Notes: generated by a model from the letters alone, not told the origin. A stretch of DNA of 64,000 bases from Micropterix aruncella (GCA_944548615.1 OX155960.1:13575887-13639886), one strand, 5' to 3'; counted from the stretch's first letter, positions 32,403 through 44,062 are shown. A program made the numbers and translations.

Positions 32403-34020
32403 GGGTATTTAAATAACCGACAGGCATTGGTGTGTTAGTTTTGACGACTGGCATAATTCACCTACACTTGGGTGGATTGCCATATAATAATAAAGAAGAA
32501 GAGGAAGTAGTAACTGCTTTCACTTTGAATTATCTGTTAACAAATACCGTGTGCATTTTAAGGTTATTATTTGTATAAAATACAACCTGACAGCGTTGAT
32601 TCGTAAAGATTCAGAATGATTAGTCGGAAGAAAGTTCTTACTACTACCGAGCTGCAAGATATTTTGAATATTTGGTCTGATGGAGATTGTGATATAGAAT
32701 ATAACTTTGGCCAATACGCAGACGCCGTTAATATCGTCATAACACCACCCGATGCGGTCGATTCTGTTAGTAACAATAAAGAATTAGACGACAATTTTCA
32801 ATTGTTGCACGAAGAACTGGAGATGCCTCTTAAGATTGCCGGACAATTTGCCATCGGGCTGTTAGTGATGATGATACGGATGTCGTAAACAACCCAACGT
32901 TGATCAAGAAGAACAAGATGGTACGCCAGTGGCTTCAACATCTAGTGGTCGTGGCCATAAATCAACACCGAAATCAAGGAAGGCACCGAAGCGATACCTA
33001 CATAATCGATGAAGCAACAAAACCAAAATGGTATCGGTTGCAAAATTATCAATTCGATAAGATTCCATTCGATCATACGGCCGCTTCATACAAAGCGTTG
33101 TATCAACAGATTGGTGCAATGAATCCTTTGCAGCTTTGGGAAATATTCATCAACGAGGACGTGTTAAACCTGTTGGTCACTTCCACCAACCAATATGCTG
33201 CGGCCAACAATTGTCCATCATTCATTACATCAATTGGAGAAATGAAAACATTTTTGGGCGTGTTGTATATAACCGGTTACCACACCTTGCCGCAAACACA
33301 TGGTTATTGTCATCATCCGGGTAGAACAACAATTATCATCATCCGGGTAGAACGTCAACTTCCGGGGCACAACTGGTAATGCGTTACGATCGCATCGATC
33401 ATTTTTCAGCAAAACTGAATATGGTTGCTTGAAGTGCCAGGCTGACTTGCAACCCGCTCCTTGCTTCCTGGATTACCACAACGGTGTTGCATCAGATAAT
33501 ATGAAGATTGCTAAGGCTAAATAACATATTTCTTCATGTTTTCTCAAGAAAATAAAAACAATTCAGTTTTAAATGAGCTCACTCCAAAAGATTGTTTGCC
33601 ATATTGCAAAAAATAGATATTTTTGGTATACACCATGGACTGTTGGGTATTTAAAGCACCATTTTCATTAGACCTGGTTTGACAGACAGGTGTATTGACA
33701 TATCGCTGTTGGTTTCTCCATTACATAGAGGACACCAAAAGCTATCTGGTAGGGGTGAGCGTTTTTTGTTTTTCCCATTTCCCTATCTTTGACAGCACTT
33801 TTCCTGAGCATTTCCAGACAAAAAAAAGCGCGACTTTTACCTGTAAAACGAAGGTAAACCGCTGAAAATTATACTGTTCCATTATTTATTTTTTAGGCCC
33901 ATTCTGTGCCTTTACAACAACAAACAAAATACAGCGATATCTCTCACCTATTCCACGCTAGATTTTTTTAGGGGTCAACACTTTTTTGGGTATTTAAATA
34001 CCCAGTAGGCTGGAATGGGT
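32403..34020 (+). mobile_element. piggyBac-like DNA transposon, internally deleted
   Basis: Coding remnants of a piggyBac transposase lie between GGGTATTTAAAT at 32403 and a perfect palindrome GGGTATTTAAATACCC at 33988-34003, followed by AGTAGGCTGGAATGGGT. A further GGGTATTTAAA is at 33645. The phrases look like terminal and subterminal repeats of this family, each centred on a TTAA, the piggyBac target word. The left end seems to lack the outer CCCATTCCAGCCTACT part. Element limits are therefore approximate. Confidence 0.7.
32616..33535 (+). pseudogene. piggyBac (DDE_Tnp_1_7) transposase remnant
   Basis: The first frame, from 32616, carries an acidic N-terminus (TTTELQDILNIWSDGDCDIE). After a frameshift near 32860 and others to 32990, the frame at 32900-33379 has PKWYRLQNYQFDKIPFDH, MNPLQLWEIFINEDVLNLLV and MKTFLGVLYITGYHTLPQTH. 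That is the conserved start of the piggyBac catalytic domain (LF...E.L..I...TN.Y, then FLG..I..G...LP). After 33400 only short coding pieces (CLKCQADLQPAPC) remain; the aspartate triad region is largely deleted. The protein would cut and paste at TTAA; this copy cannot. Confidence 0.85.
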
Positions 34021-35395
34021 CCCACCTTTTATTATTCTAATATCATTAATTTAAGATGGCAACTTTTAATTTGATATACAGGTTTTAATGCGTATTCATA
34101 ACGCGCGTTAACATTAAAATTAACTGATAGATAGCATTTTAATATCTCCTTATTATTTCTTTCATGTAATCAGCCTATATAAAAATGCGATATATGGCAG
34201 TAATAATTGAATGGAATTATTCATTGGTAAAATTATGGGTTTTTATATTCAATCATTCGTGAAGAATCATTGATTATCTTTCCGTTTTTATGGACATATA
34301 TTTTTTAAATTTATTTTTATGTTTTTTTTAGCTTGTACATTTATGTATATAATTGTATTTGTTCTGGCACTCCTCGTTTTATTGTGTGTATTACAAGTAT
34401 GAGTTTGAATGTAAGTTTTTTTTCGGGATCACACTGGGCAAATATAACCCTTCGCGGCAAACGGGGCGTTAGAAAATGTGTGTTCATTTCAATCATCTCT
34501 GGCAAAACTGCGTCCCCGTTAGCGCGTCATCGCGAAATCCGCCTACGTGCTCATTGCAGCAGTCTACGACGGGAGGTCGTGTGGTGCGCTCGCTGCTACG
34601 CTTCTACTCGCTACGATCCGTAGAGCCGCTACGGCCCGCCTGTTGAATATCACCCGCACAGTGTTTGCACTACGTATTGCTGGGCTTATCGGTTTGATTA
34701 CGCGCGTATCTCGAATCGTGGTTATCCAATATCCGGGACGTGAGGCCTTGCACTATTTTATCGCCTACTATTTATTCAAATATTGACATAGGCCATCTTA
34801 TCTTTATGATCTAAATTCTAAGGATATAATATAGGATCCAGACTTATAAAAACGTTGACTTTTGGTCATTTCTAACGGTTACTACTGGCTTAGGTAAGTA
34901 AAATTTAATATTTTTTTTACTCACATTATTATCACCTTAAACATAATGTCGCGTATTCAAAATAAAAGTGTCATTATTAAAAAAATAAATTTTAGTTATT
35001 GTTTTTATTAAAATAACTTATTTTAAATGAAAATATAATATATTTTAAATTTTATGTGACTATGTTTAAATAGGACAAGGTATCATATGAAAAAGTAAGC
35101 TGGGAGATATCATTAAAATTTAGATAATTTAACTATAAAGATTTAAATAGACTAGTTTTTAAATAAGAATCTCATTGAAAATTAATTAAAATGAATTCTT
35201 TATTTCTGAAATCTCACAGTATTTCTGCGAATAAAGCCGGTTACGGATTACAATAAAATTACAGAAATTACATTGACACTTACTAAGGTACCTAAAATTG
35301 TACTAGTGAATAAGAGGATTATGGTAAGGGCGTGTTCGAGTGAGTGTGTGGGTGTGGAGTATGATCAGTAGCTTTATTGAGAGCTTTTGTTCTTG
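34021..35395. other. No gene; GC-rich patch at 34500-34760
   Basis: Mostly AT-rich. A GC-rich patch opens two overlapping frames (34333-34623 and 34547-34786) of random-looking composition with no recognised motif. Confidence 0.45.
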
Positions 35396-36078
35396 GGGGG
35401 CGTCCACATATTACGTAATCACCGAGGGGAGGGGGAGTTGGAGCTGAGGCTTACGCTTGATTAAGCTTGACAACTTTGGTCACCGCATTGCCATTTTTTT
35501 GCTCTAAACCGGCACTGAAATATCGCAGTGCCGCACCGGATACACCGCACGCGCAAAGCGCTCGTCTGCGATCCTCGTCGCTCGGGCCTGTTCCTGCGCG
35601 CACTGGCAAGCTGGTGGCCGCTCTGCTTCTCGGCGACACAACAGGCGCGCCGCTGCAACTCTGAACTAGCGCGCCGCTGCATGCCCCAACTCGGTCGCGG
35701 AAAGATGAACGTGGTTGTGTGGCGCATCAACTATGACAGATTTACACATGGAGTTTCTCAGTAAGTACGCCAAAGCATTTTTAACTCCTCCCAGGACCGG
35801 AGGCTCAACGGCGGGCCGACGAGGAGTGGGGGCAGTTTAAAAAGAAATACAAAAAGTGCACGAAGAATCCTGTGTTCTGCCTCATTGTGGATCAATCAAA
35901 CAAACACTTTACAAACGCTAGGTTCACGATTCTTCGCATTTTCCGCAAATTCGGTTGATTATATGTAATCTTGTAGGGGGGGGGGGGGTGAAGTCGCTGA
36001 TTACGTCTGTTGACATGGGGAAGCGGTGGGGGGTTCAAATATCCTAAAAACGTGATGACGTAATATGTGGACGGCCCC
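35396..36078. mobile_element. 683-bp terminal-inverted-repeat element with GC-rich cargo
   Basis: The left end GGGGGCGTCCACATATTACG (35396-35415) pairs with the right end, inverted GGGGCCGTCCACATATTACG (36059-36078); the match continues as T(A/C)ATCAC. TTG flanks both sides (35393-35395 and 36079-36081), a possible 3-bp target duplication. G-runs lie inside both ends. The middle (35460-35955) is GC-rich and coding-like, unlike the AT-rich surroundings. A 3-bp duplication and G-rich ends would suit Zator-type transposons, but that is inference and no transposase was found. Confidence 0.75.
35785..35956 (+). pseudogene. Coding-like segment inside the TIR element, unidentified
   Basis: An open stretch of 56 sense codons follows a stop at 35782 and ends at TGA 35953-35955. 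It reads PGPEAQRRADEEWGQFKKKY and, further on, NPVFCLIVDQSNKH and TILRIFRKFG. Codon composition looks protein-like and charged. GTAAGT at 35761 and a pyrimidine-AG at 35794 bracket a 34-bp gap, too short for a normal insect intron. The preceding 78-codon frame (35528-35764) would not join in phase. It could be a captured host exon or an old transposase tail. Confidence 0.3.
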
Positions 36079-36339
36079 TTGAGGGTAAAAGTTTTTGCGT
36101 AAATATTGTCTTCGGTTTTTAAAAACTACTAATATTAATCGTTGTCATAAAAATATCATAGTAGTATAATAATAATAGCATAAGTCATAAGTAGTTGAAT
36201 CCTCTAAAAAAGCAGGAACAATAAAAAAATTGTGAAATGGCATCTGCTAAAAAGGACATCTGCTAAAATATGTAATGATAAAGGTGATGAGCGCGGATAG
36301 CGAAAAAGCAACGCATTTAAGACGTTCGATTCAATTGCT

Positions 36340-36610
36340 TGAGCAAATATACTGACCGGCGAAAATTTCATATTATTTCGGTCTAACAAGGCATCTGTTT
36401 GCCAAATTTCACGTCTATAAGTCCAATATTTCGAGGATGAGTAATGACTAGGGCGGCCCCTGGTGGACCGATTTCAACCACAACCTTTTCAACTCTTGCC
36501 ATGACATCAGCTTAATCGGATTAGGCGTTTTGGCGTTATCGTGGAGGAATATAAAGAGACACACAGAGAAATTTCCATTTGAAATGCACACAGACACACA
36601 GAGAGACTTC
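36340..36610 (+). repeat. Family B repeat
   Basis: CTGGTGGACCGATTTCAACC, CCTTTTCAACTCTTGCCATG and AATCGGATTAGGCGTT place it in family B. It ends in the ACACACAGAG-type microsatellite that follows this repeat elsewhere. Confidence 0.75.
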
Positions 36611-37215
36611 CACCAGATGTAGGCACAATTTAGCATTACCCCGTCCATCTCTGGAATTATTCAAAAGGGATCCAAATTACGTTGGAATGGCGTGTTACAA
36701 TAAACTTCCTGAGAATATCAAAAGTATATGTAGAAACGGAAATATCACCCAATTTAAATCGAAATTAAAAGGCTACCTTATTGCGAGAGAATTATATAAT
36801 ATTAACGAATTATAATTAGATTACTGATAATTTCCATCTCGATTTTTTTATTTAAATTGACATTTGTACCATTTTATTGATTATTATATTATTACTATTA
36901 TTTCTAATTGTCTCCAATATCAATTATAATTCTTACTTACAGGACCATTTAATTTTAATATTATAATTTCATGACTGTCTGTAGTTATAAATATCTAATA
37001 TAACTCAATTATGTGGTGAGTCTCTAATGAAATATTTAGTATACATTTTAAAGTTATTTTAACATTAAGCGGCTATATAAAATGTCTAAACAACTGATTT
37101 GATTTGATCCATTTGGTAGGTAATTTATTGTCTCTAATATTTCCACCTCCGTACATGTACAAGGCTTTGTCGTGTACTTGCCGACACCGACAATGTTACA
37201 ATACAATACAATACA
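36611..37215 (+). mobile_element. LINE 3' end with (ACAAT)n tail
   Basis: The frame from about 36624 reads RHNLALPRPSLELFKRDPNY, VGMACYNKLPENIKS and FKSKLKGYLIARELYNINEL, then stops at 36813. YNKLP..IK.......FK.KLK.YL is the usual end of CR1/Jockey-superfamily ORF2. About 400 bp of AT-rich 3' untranslated region end in ACAATACAATACAATAC near 37195-37215. It starts immediately after a family B copy. Everything upstream of the last ~65 residues is missing. Confidence 0.78.
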
Positions 37216-37870
37216 ATTAACTACTCCAGTAGTTAGGCATTCCTACACTTGGATGGGCCACAAAATGAAATCCTTAAAAAAATATTGTTAGAAACGTAAC
37301 TATCATGATAGTTATCATGGACGTAATATTATATTCAATATTACCTATTGTATATTGTTTGTTTTTGATTTGCCCACATTTTTTTTCTGAACGTTGTTTT
37401 CTTACTCATACTAACTCATCCCTTTCAAGGATGCCGGTCAATTAAAACCCATCCTGCATATTAAACAATATTCTATGGACTTAAATAAAATGCGCGTTAT
37501 TTCAGCATAAAGTATATGTCGTTACTGTCTACGTTTCTTGTCTACTCAGAGTCAAAAGTGTCTTTGTTAGTTTGTTTTTACTCCATAACTAGTCCTAGAA
37601 ATTTACTAGATTCAAATAGCTTGCCCAAAATAGCTCGCTCCACAGCTCCTTGTTGATCTATTGCTTTATTATATGGAGCGCTAGGCGCTACTAAACAAAC
37701 GCCCGCATGCTCCTTCGATTGAACCTAAATTGTGAAGCAACAGGTGGTATCGTTAACAGGGCATCGACTCTGGCCAAACGCTGCTTGATATGTCGCCGCC
37801 CTCCACGGAAGTCGATATCTTTCCAATGTTATCGCGCAAAATAAGTTTCCTCGTAACACGCTGCCACATA
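37216..37870. other. No gene seen
   Basis: Mixed sequence. A short near-palindrome (ACTATCATGATAGT) lies at about 37300. A 70-codon plus frame at 37790-38002 runs into family B and is not considered a gene. Confidence 0.5.
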
Positions 37871-37899
37871 TATTTATGTTACGGCGCAGTACGACTTAT

Positions 37900-38060
37900 T
37901 GTTACTTTACCGGCCCAAGGAAAAAATCTAGAGAAATACGAAAATATCCATTTGACTCCTCAAGAGAGGATTAGTGCCATTTCCAGACTAAAGTATCTGT
38001 GAGTCTATGTGTCTGTGTTTCTGTGAGTATATGTGTTTATATTACATTGTCCAGTGAATC
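37900..38060 (-). repeat. Family B repeat, terminal part
   Basis: AAAATATCCATTTGACTCCT and GTGCCATTTCCAGACT match the family B end seen at 41518-41580 and, inverted, at 51290-51340. It is followed by the same GTGTCTGTGT-type low-complexity run. Confidence 0.65.
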
Positions 38061-38640
38061 TAATACAAATTTATTTATCTATCTATAATACCATAGTTGA
38101 TAATTTCTATTTTTATATAAAGGACTGATTGTTAAAAAAAATAACTAATCATATCAATAAAACATTAAATTTTTAGTGCTATCTATCGCATTTTTATATT
38201 GACTGAATAATGCGAGAGAAATTATGCGAAGAGATTATAACGCCATCCGTCTATTTGAACTTAAATCGCCTAATGAATAAATATTGTCACCTATAATCTA
38301 TGTTAAAATTGACATCTATATGTAAACCACATTAAAATAATAAGAGCTTTGGTTTAAAAAATCGTTTGTCATTATATATTTATTTTATTTTTCGATACGA
38401 TACCGTATAGGAGTGTTTAGAACGCCATTGGCCTATTGAACATAAAAGAAGAAGAATCAATGTTTGGAACTATGAGTGCTAACTACACGTTGCGTTTCAT
38501 AGTAGAATTCTAGCTGCCAGTACGGCATTGATCAATCTAATAATCTATATAATCAATGTTTATAGTTATATCTGAATGCTTTTTGAAAGTCCCTCCGATA
38601 TTCGAAATAAATTCAATTTAATTTATTCATTTTCAACTTA
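38061..38640. other. No gene seen
   Basis: AT-rich DNA, with nothing recognised. Confidence 0.5.
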
Positions 38641-39511
38641 CAATTAGATTATAATTTTCAATAGTCAAGACCTATCTAGACTGCGAAGGCGAAATTTCTG
38701 GCTGGCGAACGTGCAGCGATCAGTGTGTATCACTCCTGCTTCCATTCAAAGATGTCTTATGCGATACTACTATGGGGTAATGCAACCGATACCCATCGCG
38801 TTTTTGTGCTACAAAAGCAAGCCGTTAGGACAATTTTTGGTGTAAGCAGAGAAACACATTGCGCCCCTTTTTTTATTAAAGCTGGTATCCTTACCATGTC
38901 GTCTATGTACATATATCAGTGCCTTTTATACGCCAAAGAGAATGTTTTAAATTGCGAGTTTCACTCCACTCGGCATAGCCATAATACGCGACATAAGAAC
39001 AATGTGTTATTGCCTAAAGTACGCTTGACTAAATATCAAAAAACATTGTTATATATTAGTTTTAAATTGTTCAATGCTTTGCCATCATCAACGAAAAGAC
39101 TTGAGATGGCAACATATAAAATCTGCTTGAAAAATCAGTTAGTCAAACATGCCCTTTACAAACTGGACGACTTTTATGATATTGCGTCCACAATTGCTTG
39201 ATTATAAATAACCATATTATGACTATACTTTCGAACTAAGTTTTAGATTTTATTGACATTGTTTTTAATTACGCATGTTTCAGAATTTTTCTTTTTACGG
39301 TATTGATTATGATTTGTTTGATTATTGATTATTTTGTAAATTTGACTATTTTTAAGTAATCACCTCTGATTACAATTATTTTTTTTCCTTTTAATTAATC
39401 AAAGCGGTTTTATCATCCGGTAAATTATGATTGTAAAATTTGACATGTTCCTCAGTATTGTGAAATGCTTTTATGGAATGAATGAATGATGATGATGATG
39501 ATGATGATGAC
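38641..39511 (+). mobile_element. LINE 3' part with (GAT)n tail
   Basis: The frame from about 38700 to 39199 contains CFHSKMSYAILLWGNATDTH, VFVLQKQAVRTIFGVSRETH, CAPFFIKAGILTMSSMYIYQ, LLPKVRLTKYQKTLLYIS and KLFNALPSSTKRL. This is the region from after the RT fingers to the C-terminus in CR1/Jockey-superfamily LINEs (LQK.AVR.I.G....H....F...GILT). No stop occurs in about 165 residues, so the copy is comparatively young. The 3' untranslated region ends in (GAT)n at 39487-39511. The upstream catalytic core is missing. Confidence 0.85.
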
Positions 39512-40380
39512 TGCCATCTGTTCTAAGGTAGGCTACTTATTTTATTTTATCCTTTTTTCAAGTTTTTAAACATCATCGCAATTGTCATGGTCATCATTTG
39601 AACATCATAGAATGATCGTATGGGTTGCGTTCATTTCCTTATTTCTTATATAAATAGTTACAAATTATATCTGTACGATCACACTATTAACTCTCTACCA
39701 AGTTGCAATAAATAAATAAATAAATTAAGGTGACATCTGAAAAACTCTAGTTTCATTATTTTTTTTAAAAATATGAGCACGAATTAATAAAAGTTTTTTA
39801 GCAAATTCCTTAATAAGGAACGAAATTATAATTTAGATTTAAGAAAGTTGCTCTTGCCTTGGACATTCAGCCTTTAAACTGATTTTGAAAACTTTCAGGC
39901 GCGATTGCTTTTCTAATGTAAGCGGTGAGTGTGTTTTATTGTAATTTAACTGTAACTATAAATATACTATAAAAATATCGGCTAGTTAATTCTCTAGCGT
40001 CGCGCTTAGCTACATTTTTTATTTTAAATAAAACGTGAGGGCGATTTGAGTTACACTAAAATATACTTTATATTATTTATTTATTTTATTTTTACTTTAT
40101 AATGTAATGTATTAAGAAAAAAGACTAAGACATGCATACTGTTATACATGCATAATCGTTATAAGAAACATTACTATAGCGAAAAATATAGCTCTATGCC
40201 TATAAATATGTCAGCATATTAACATACTATAATATTAACATATTAACTTATTATCATATAAGTATATTATCATATTATCATATTACCATCACCACTGCGC
40301 AAATATAGTTTTACCACAGTATACCAGAGAGTAGCGTCTCTTAGAACAAAATTTTAACAATTTAAGCGAGCTACGTCACG
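39512..40380. other. AT-rich DNA, no gene
   Basis: Contains an (AAAT)n run at 39706-39723 and TA/CATATTA-rich patches at 40200-40290. The 39512-39560 stretch (CTAAGGTAGGCTACTTATTT) resembles a LINE 3' end. Confidence 0.5.
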
Positions 40381-40383
40381 AGT

Positions 40384-40900
40384 CAAAAGACTTGCATATG
40401 GTCGCCACATGTCTACTACTATGCCGACGCAGAAGTTTAATTTGAGATATAATGAATTGCGAGTGCTTGATATAAGGCAAATATTCATTAAACAGCTGCT
40501 CGTTCATTTTCATAAGTTTAGAAAAAAACAAGTACGCACCCAGCAAATAAAAATTACGAGGGCAGGGGAAGGTTTAAATTTTGAGATACCTCGGGTAAAA
40601 ACGGCGTTCGCACAAAGGCAGGCTTGGTACATTGCACCCCGAATGTACAACAAATTAGATGAACACATTAAATTATTAGATAACATTCCAAGTTTTAAAA
40701 ATGCAATTAATAAATGGTTATTGGAGTTGGGGCGCTCTGGAACGGAGAGGGAACTGTCAATTGTGGTTTAATTTGTTTAAAATATTTTAAATACGAATAA
40801 TTATCTATTGCTATTATTATTATTATTTTGTTATTGTTATTATCAGCAAAAAATATTTGGTTAAATAAAAGTGAATTTAAAAAAATAAAAGTGAAGCCAC
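40384..40900 (+). mobile_element. LINE 3' end (another family)
   Basis: The ATG frame 40409-40771 reads QKFNLRYNELRVLDIRQIFI, QLLVHFHKFRKKQVRTQQIK, ITRAGEGLNFEIPRVKTAFA and QRQAWYIAPRMYNKLDEHIK, then a stop. The ending (R.AFG/AQR...Y.AP.MYNKLD..IK....FK..I..WL) is typical of ORF2 C-termini in CR1/Jockey-superfamily LINEs. The 3' untranslated region ends in AATAAAAGTGAA repeats at about 40865-40895. No internal stop. The catalytic core is missing. Confidence 0.75.
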
Positions 40901-41469
40901 CTATTTTTTCGCGAATCCGCCCACTTTAGATATTTTTGTCAGGTCTAAAATATATTGTAAACTATCAATGATAAGCAAGTCATTTCAATATATCAGACCA
41001 CGCATCCCACTTCGGCGAAATTTAATGTCGCTTAACTAAATTACTCCGTTAATCAAGCGACAATACCATGTTGCCAGTCTTCATTAATACTATACTATCT
41101 AACTAAGTCAGGGATAGTTCGGGATAATAGAGGCGTGCGGAAACGCGATAAATATAGACAAAGGATAAGCTTCGAATTACAAGCCCTCTGAAATTAGCAG
41201 AAGCCTGCCTTCCAGGCAATCTGAAAGTTGGAGACCATAGCCATTATCGAAATATCCATTATGTGGTAGCCAACGTTCAATAACCCACTAGGTACTTTCA
41301 TTTTTGTTTATTTATTTAAGTAACACCTGCCAAAATATTTTAAGAGATGGTGCTTAATCCTAGGTTTACACGTGCTAGAGCGTGAGAAGTAACCGTTTAC
41401 ACGTTGGTATTAGTGGCACGACCCTTATTTTTCATAGGATTTTCCTTTAAATTTTGGGATGATTATACT
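40901..41469. other. No gene seen
   Basis: Unassigned DNA; no coding sequence or element ends recognised. Confidence 0.5.
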
Positions 41470-41880
41470 TTCCTGGTCCATGGAAAAGTATCGTGATTGC
41501 GATAACAAAAATCGAAACTAAGACGGAAATATCCATTTAAGCCCCCCTGAGACAATTAGGACCATTTCCAGACTGTGTGTGTATTTGTGTGTGTGTGTGT
41601 ATTCCTCCACGATAGCTCCTAAACGCTTCATTCGATTGAGCTAAAATTTGGCATGCAGGCATTATTTGATCATAGCAAGAGTTTGAAAGGTTGTGGTTGA
41701 AATCGATCCACCAGGGGATGCGGTGGCCATACTTCGAAATATAGGACTTAGAGACTTTGATACACAGGTGCCTTGTTGGACCGAAATCACGTTCTGAAAT
41801 TTGTATATCTCGTCGTTGGAATATCTCGTCGTTGGAATATCTCGTATACAAGCGACACACATAATGTTCAAAATCTGTCA
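41470..41880 (-). repeat. Family B repeat with GT microsatellite
   Basis: The inverse of the plus copies: GGTTGTGGTTGAAATCGATCC, ACCAGGGGATGCGG and CACAGGTGCCTTGTTGGACC. One end has GGAAATATCCATTTAAGCCC and a (GT)n run at 41575-41601. A 16-bp unit (ATCTCGTCGTTGGAAT) is repeated at 41807-41845. The minus-strand frame of 114 codons here is not a gene. Confidence 0.75.
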
Positions 41881-43190
41881 TATTTAGGAAAATACTATAT
41901 CATTTTTAGAAAAGTACCATTTAAATACAGCAAAAAATGCTACAAATCGAAGCGCGGGGGAAGGTTGGGTGGGTTAACATTAAAATCAACAGATTTTTTT
42001 ATATCTATTTTATTTTATAGAATTACGATAATACAAAAAAACAGTTTACAATATAGAGCCATTAGCTATCGTCATTATGTTATTATAATATCCCGACATG
42101 ACACTGTATTAAAATTAGCAGTTAAAGGTAACACTAATGGTCAATAACTTTGCCGAAAATGGCAGGTTCTTAAGCCGTAAAATATCGCTACACACACAAA
42201 GCATAATATCTATAGATGACAAAAGCTTACTTTCGTCTTTAATGGATATTGACCCTACTAACTTGACAATGTTTCAAGACGTAAGCTTTTTCATCTCACC
42301 ATTCGACAATGGCAACATGTTTTATCTTTTTATAAAATTTACCTTGTTTCCAAAAAAAGTGTTTTATTTAGAGGCATATAAATAAGAAACTTTCACTCTT
42401 TTCCTTTAACCCTTCGAGTAGCGGCTTAATTTCATGGCAGACCGCGGCAATTTATTGGAATTTCTTGCAATATCGCCGCGAACGACAAAAAGTACTATAA
42501 CTATGGAACTACTATAGCAATCACAAAAAGAATAACCGTGCAATAATCGCATTGAAATTTAGTATATAGAATATTGAAATATCATTTTGTAAAACAATTA
42601 TGATAATTATGAATAAATATGAGAAAGTCGAAAAAGTGAAAAAACTCGGCATATCTAACTTGTACCTACTTGTCTTACGGAAAAATAAGGAACCCTTTGT
42701 AGACATTGTAAATACTATCGTGATAATTATTAGATTCTCTATCAAAGGTAATATTTTTGATAGATTCTCTATCAAAGGTAATTTTGCTTATTTACATACA
42801 AAAATATTTAGATATTAGCACATAAAAACCAATAAAGATTTGATGATTTCTCGAAAAAAAAAATATGAAATTAGAATTTACCAGAAATATCCGCGAAATG
42901 ACGCGCGAAATTATTCTAGCGGCCGTCTATGTATCTATGGTAATAATGAGATATTTGATATGGATTTTAGGATGCGTTCGAATTAGAAAATAATGTGCGC
43001 TCTGGGAGCAAGACGCCAATATTGGTCGTTACGTAAACGGTGTTCTGATGTGCAATCGTATTTGGTCGTTACATAGCCAAAGGGTTGGTGATTTGTAAAA
43101 TAATGTCATCCCTGAATTAGCAGGAACAAGCTGGCACTGCACAGCTCGTATTCTCAAAACATCCGCCATGGCATTGGTTTATACAGGACA
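41881..43190. other. No gene; small tandem duplication
   Basis: AT-rich DNA. GATTCTCTATCAAAGGTAAT is duplicated at 42733 and 42762. Several short frames (41773-42147, 42137-42385, 42600-42818) have no recognised motif. 42137-42385 reads as a plausible peptide but has no context. Confidence 0.45.
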
Positions 43191-43194
43191 GGGG

Positions 43195-43315
43195 TGTCGA
43201 CTACAACGGGCAAACCCGTCACCCCAGGCTGGTATAACGATATAAATCGTTCTTTCAGCCGTGGGATGAGCGTAGAAGACTTGGGGACAAAACAATCTGG
43301 TTTGCCAGTAGCGGT
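43195..43315 (+). repeat. Family A repeat, 5' end only
   Basis: GTGTCGACTACAACGGGCAAAC through GTGGGATGAGCGTAGAAGAC, the first ~115 bp of family A, then a break into unrelated sequence that includes TAGCGAACGGTTTCGT, also seen near 1237. Confidence 0.7.
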
Positions 43316-43449
43316 TTGGTAGCGAACGGTTTCGTGCAGCTCATTGGCGGATACATATGGGGGGCGCGGAGGGCGCGCGCTCCCCCCTTGACGCGGTCGG
43401 TCCAGCACCAAGCGCGATTTACGCCCGCCTGCGTATCCATCTACACGGT

Positions 43450-43998
43450 GACCTAATGAGCCCAGTGCAGTTGAGCCATTATGAACCATGTGTTAGGATC
43501 GGCCTAACTCACAGCTAAGCACCCATCCGGTAGCCTCCACGCAGAAGTGTGAACCCGGATAGGACTCTGTGCCTGCGGGTCAGTTCCCCTGGGAATCGCT
43601 CTTCGGCGGTTTACGCACCGTGCGGCGTCAGGCAATTGACTATGCATTTCGACTGGGGGCACCTGGAAACGGCTTTGTTTCCTGAAGAACGGGGATGGTT
43701 GTTAACCTTACGATGACTGCTTTTGAAACGACCGATTCGGCCACCCCATCCCGAGTGGTAGGCGGGCAATGGACGCCGTCGTCCGCGATAGATTCGGTAG
43801 ATAGAGGCCGAAGAAATCTGGCCTAAACTGGTAGTAAGGGCGCGAGAATGCTTGCTGGGTGCTAACCCAGTGTCTCGCGGTAAGGCGTTGGCTTCTTACA
43901 GGCTTTTTCGTCCCGTCTTCTACGTTCTCCTCACGGGAGACAGAACGATCAATATCGTTAAAACTTCCTAGGGTGACGGGTTCGTAGGTTGTAGTTGA
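43450..43998 (-). repeat. Family A repeat
   Basis: Contains most family A blocks in reverse order, from CCGGTAGCCTCCACGCAGAA to CTAGGGTGACGGGTTCG. The element-strand frame of 97 codons (43708-44001) starts STTTYEPVTLGSFNDIDRSV and includes RSQRLTARHWVSTQ and PNLSRTTASIARLP, the best-kept version of the common frame. Confidence 0.78.
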
Positions 43999-44007
43999 CA
44001 CCTCCTA

Positions 44008-44062
44008 GTATCCGTCTATACGCAATTTAAAGCGTATAGACGGATACCAAGTATCCGTCTAT
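44008..44062. repeat. Palindrome with a third half-copy, between two family A repeats
   Basis: GTATCCGTCTATACGC (44008-44023), an 8-bp spacer AATTTAAA, its exact reverse complement (44032-44047), then GTATCCGTCTAT again at 44051-44062. It sits at the junction of two tandem minus-strand family A copies. Confidence 0.88.

Noticed and set aside
35761..35794. 34-bp intron (GTAAGT...CAG) in the TIR element
   Set aside because: Too short for insect splicing, and the two sides do not join in frame.
43154..43489. 111-codon minus frame
   Set aside because: It runs across the antisense of a family A end and unrelated DNA.
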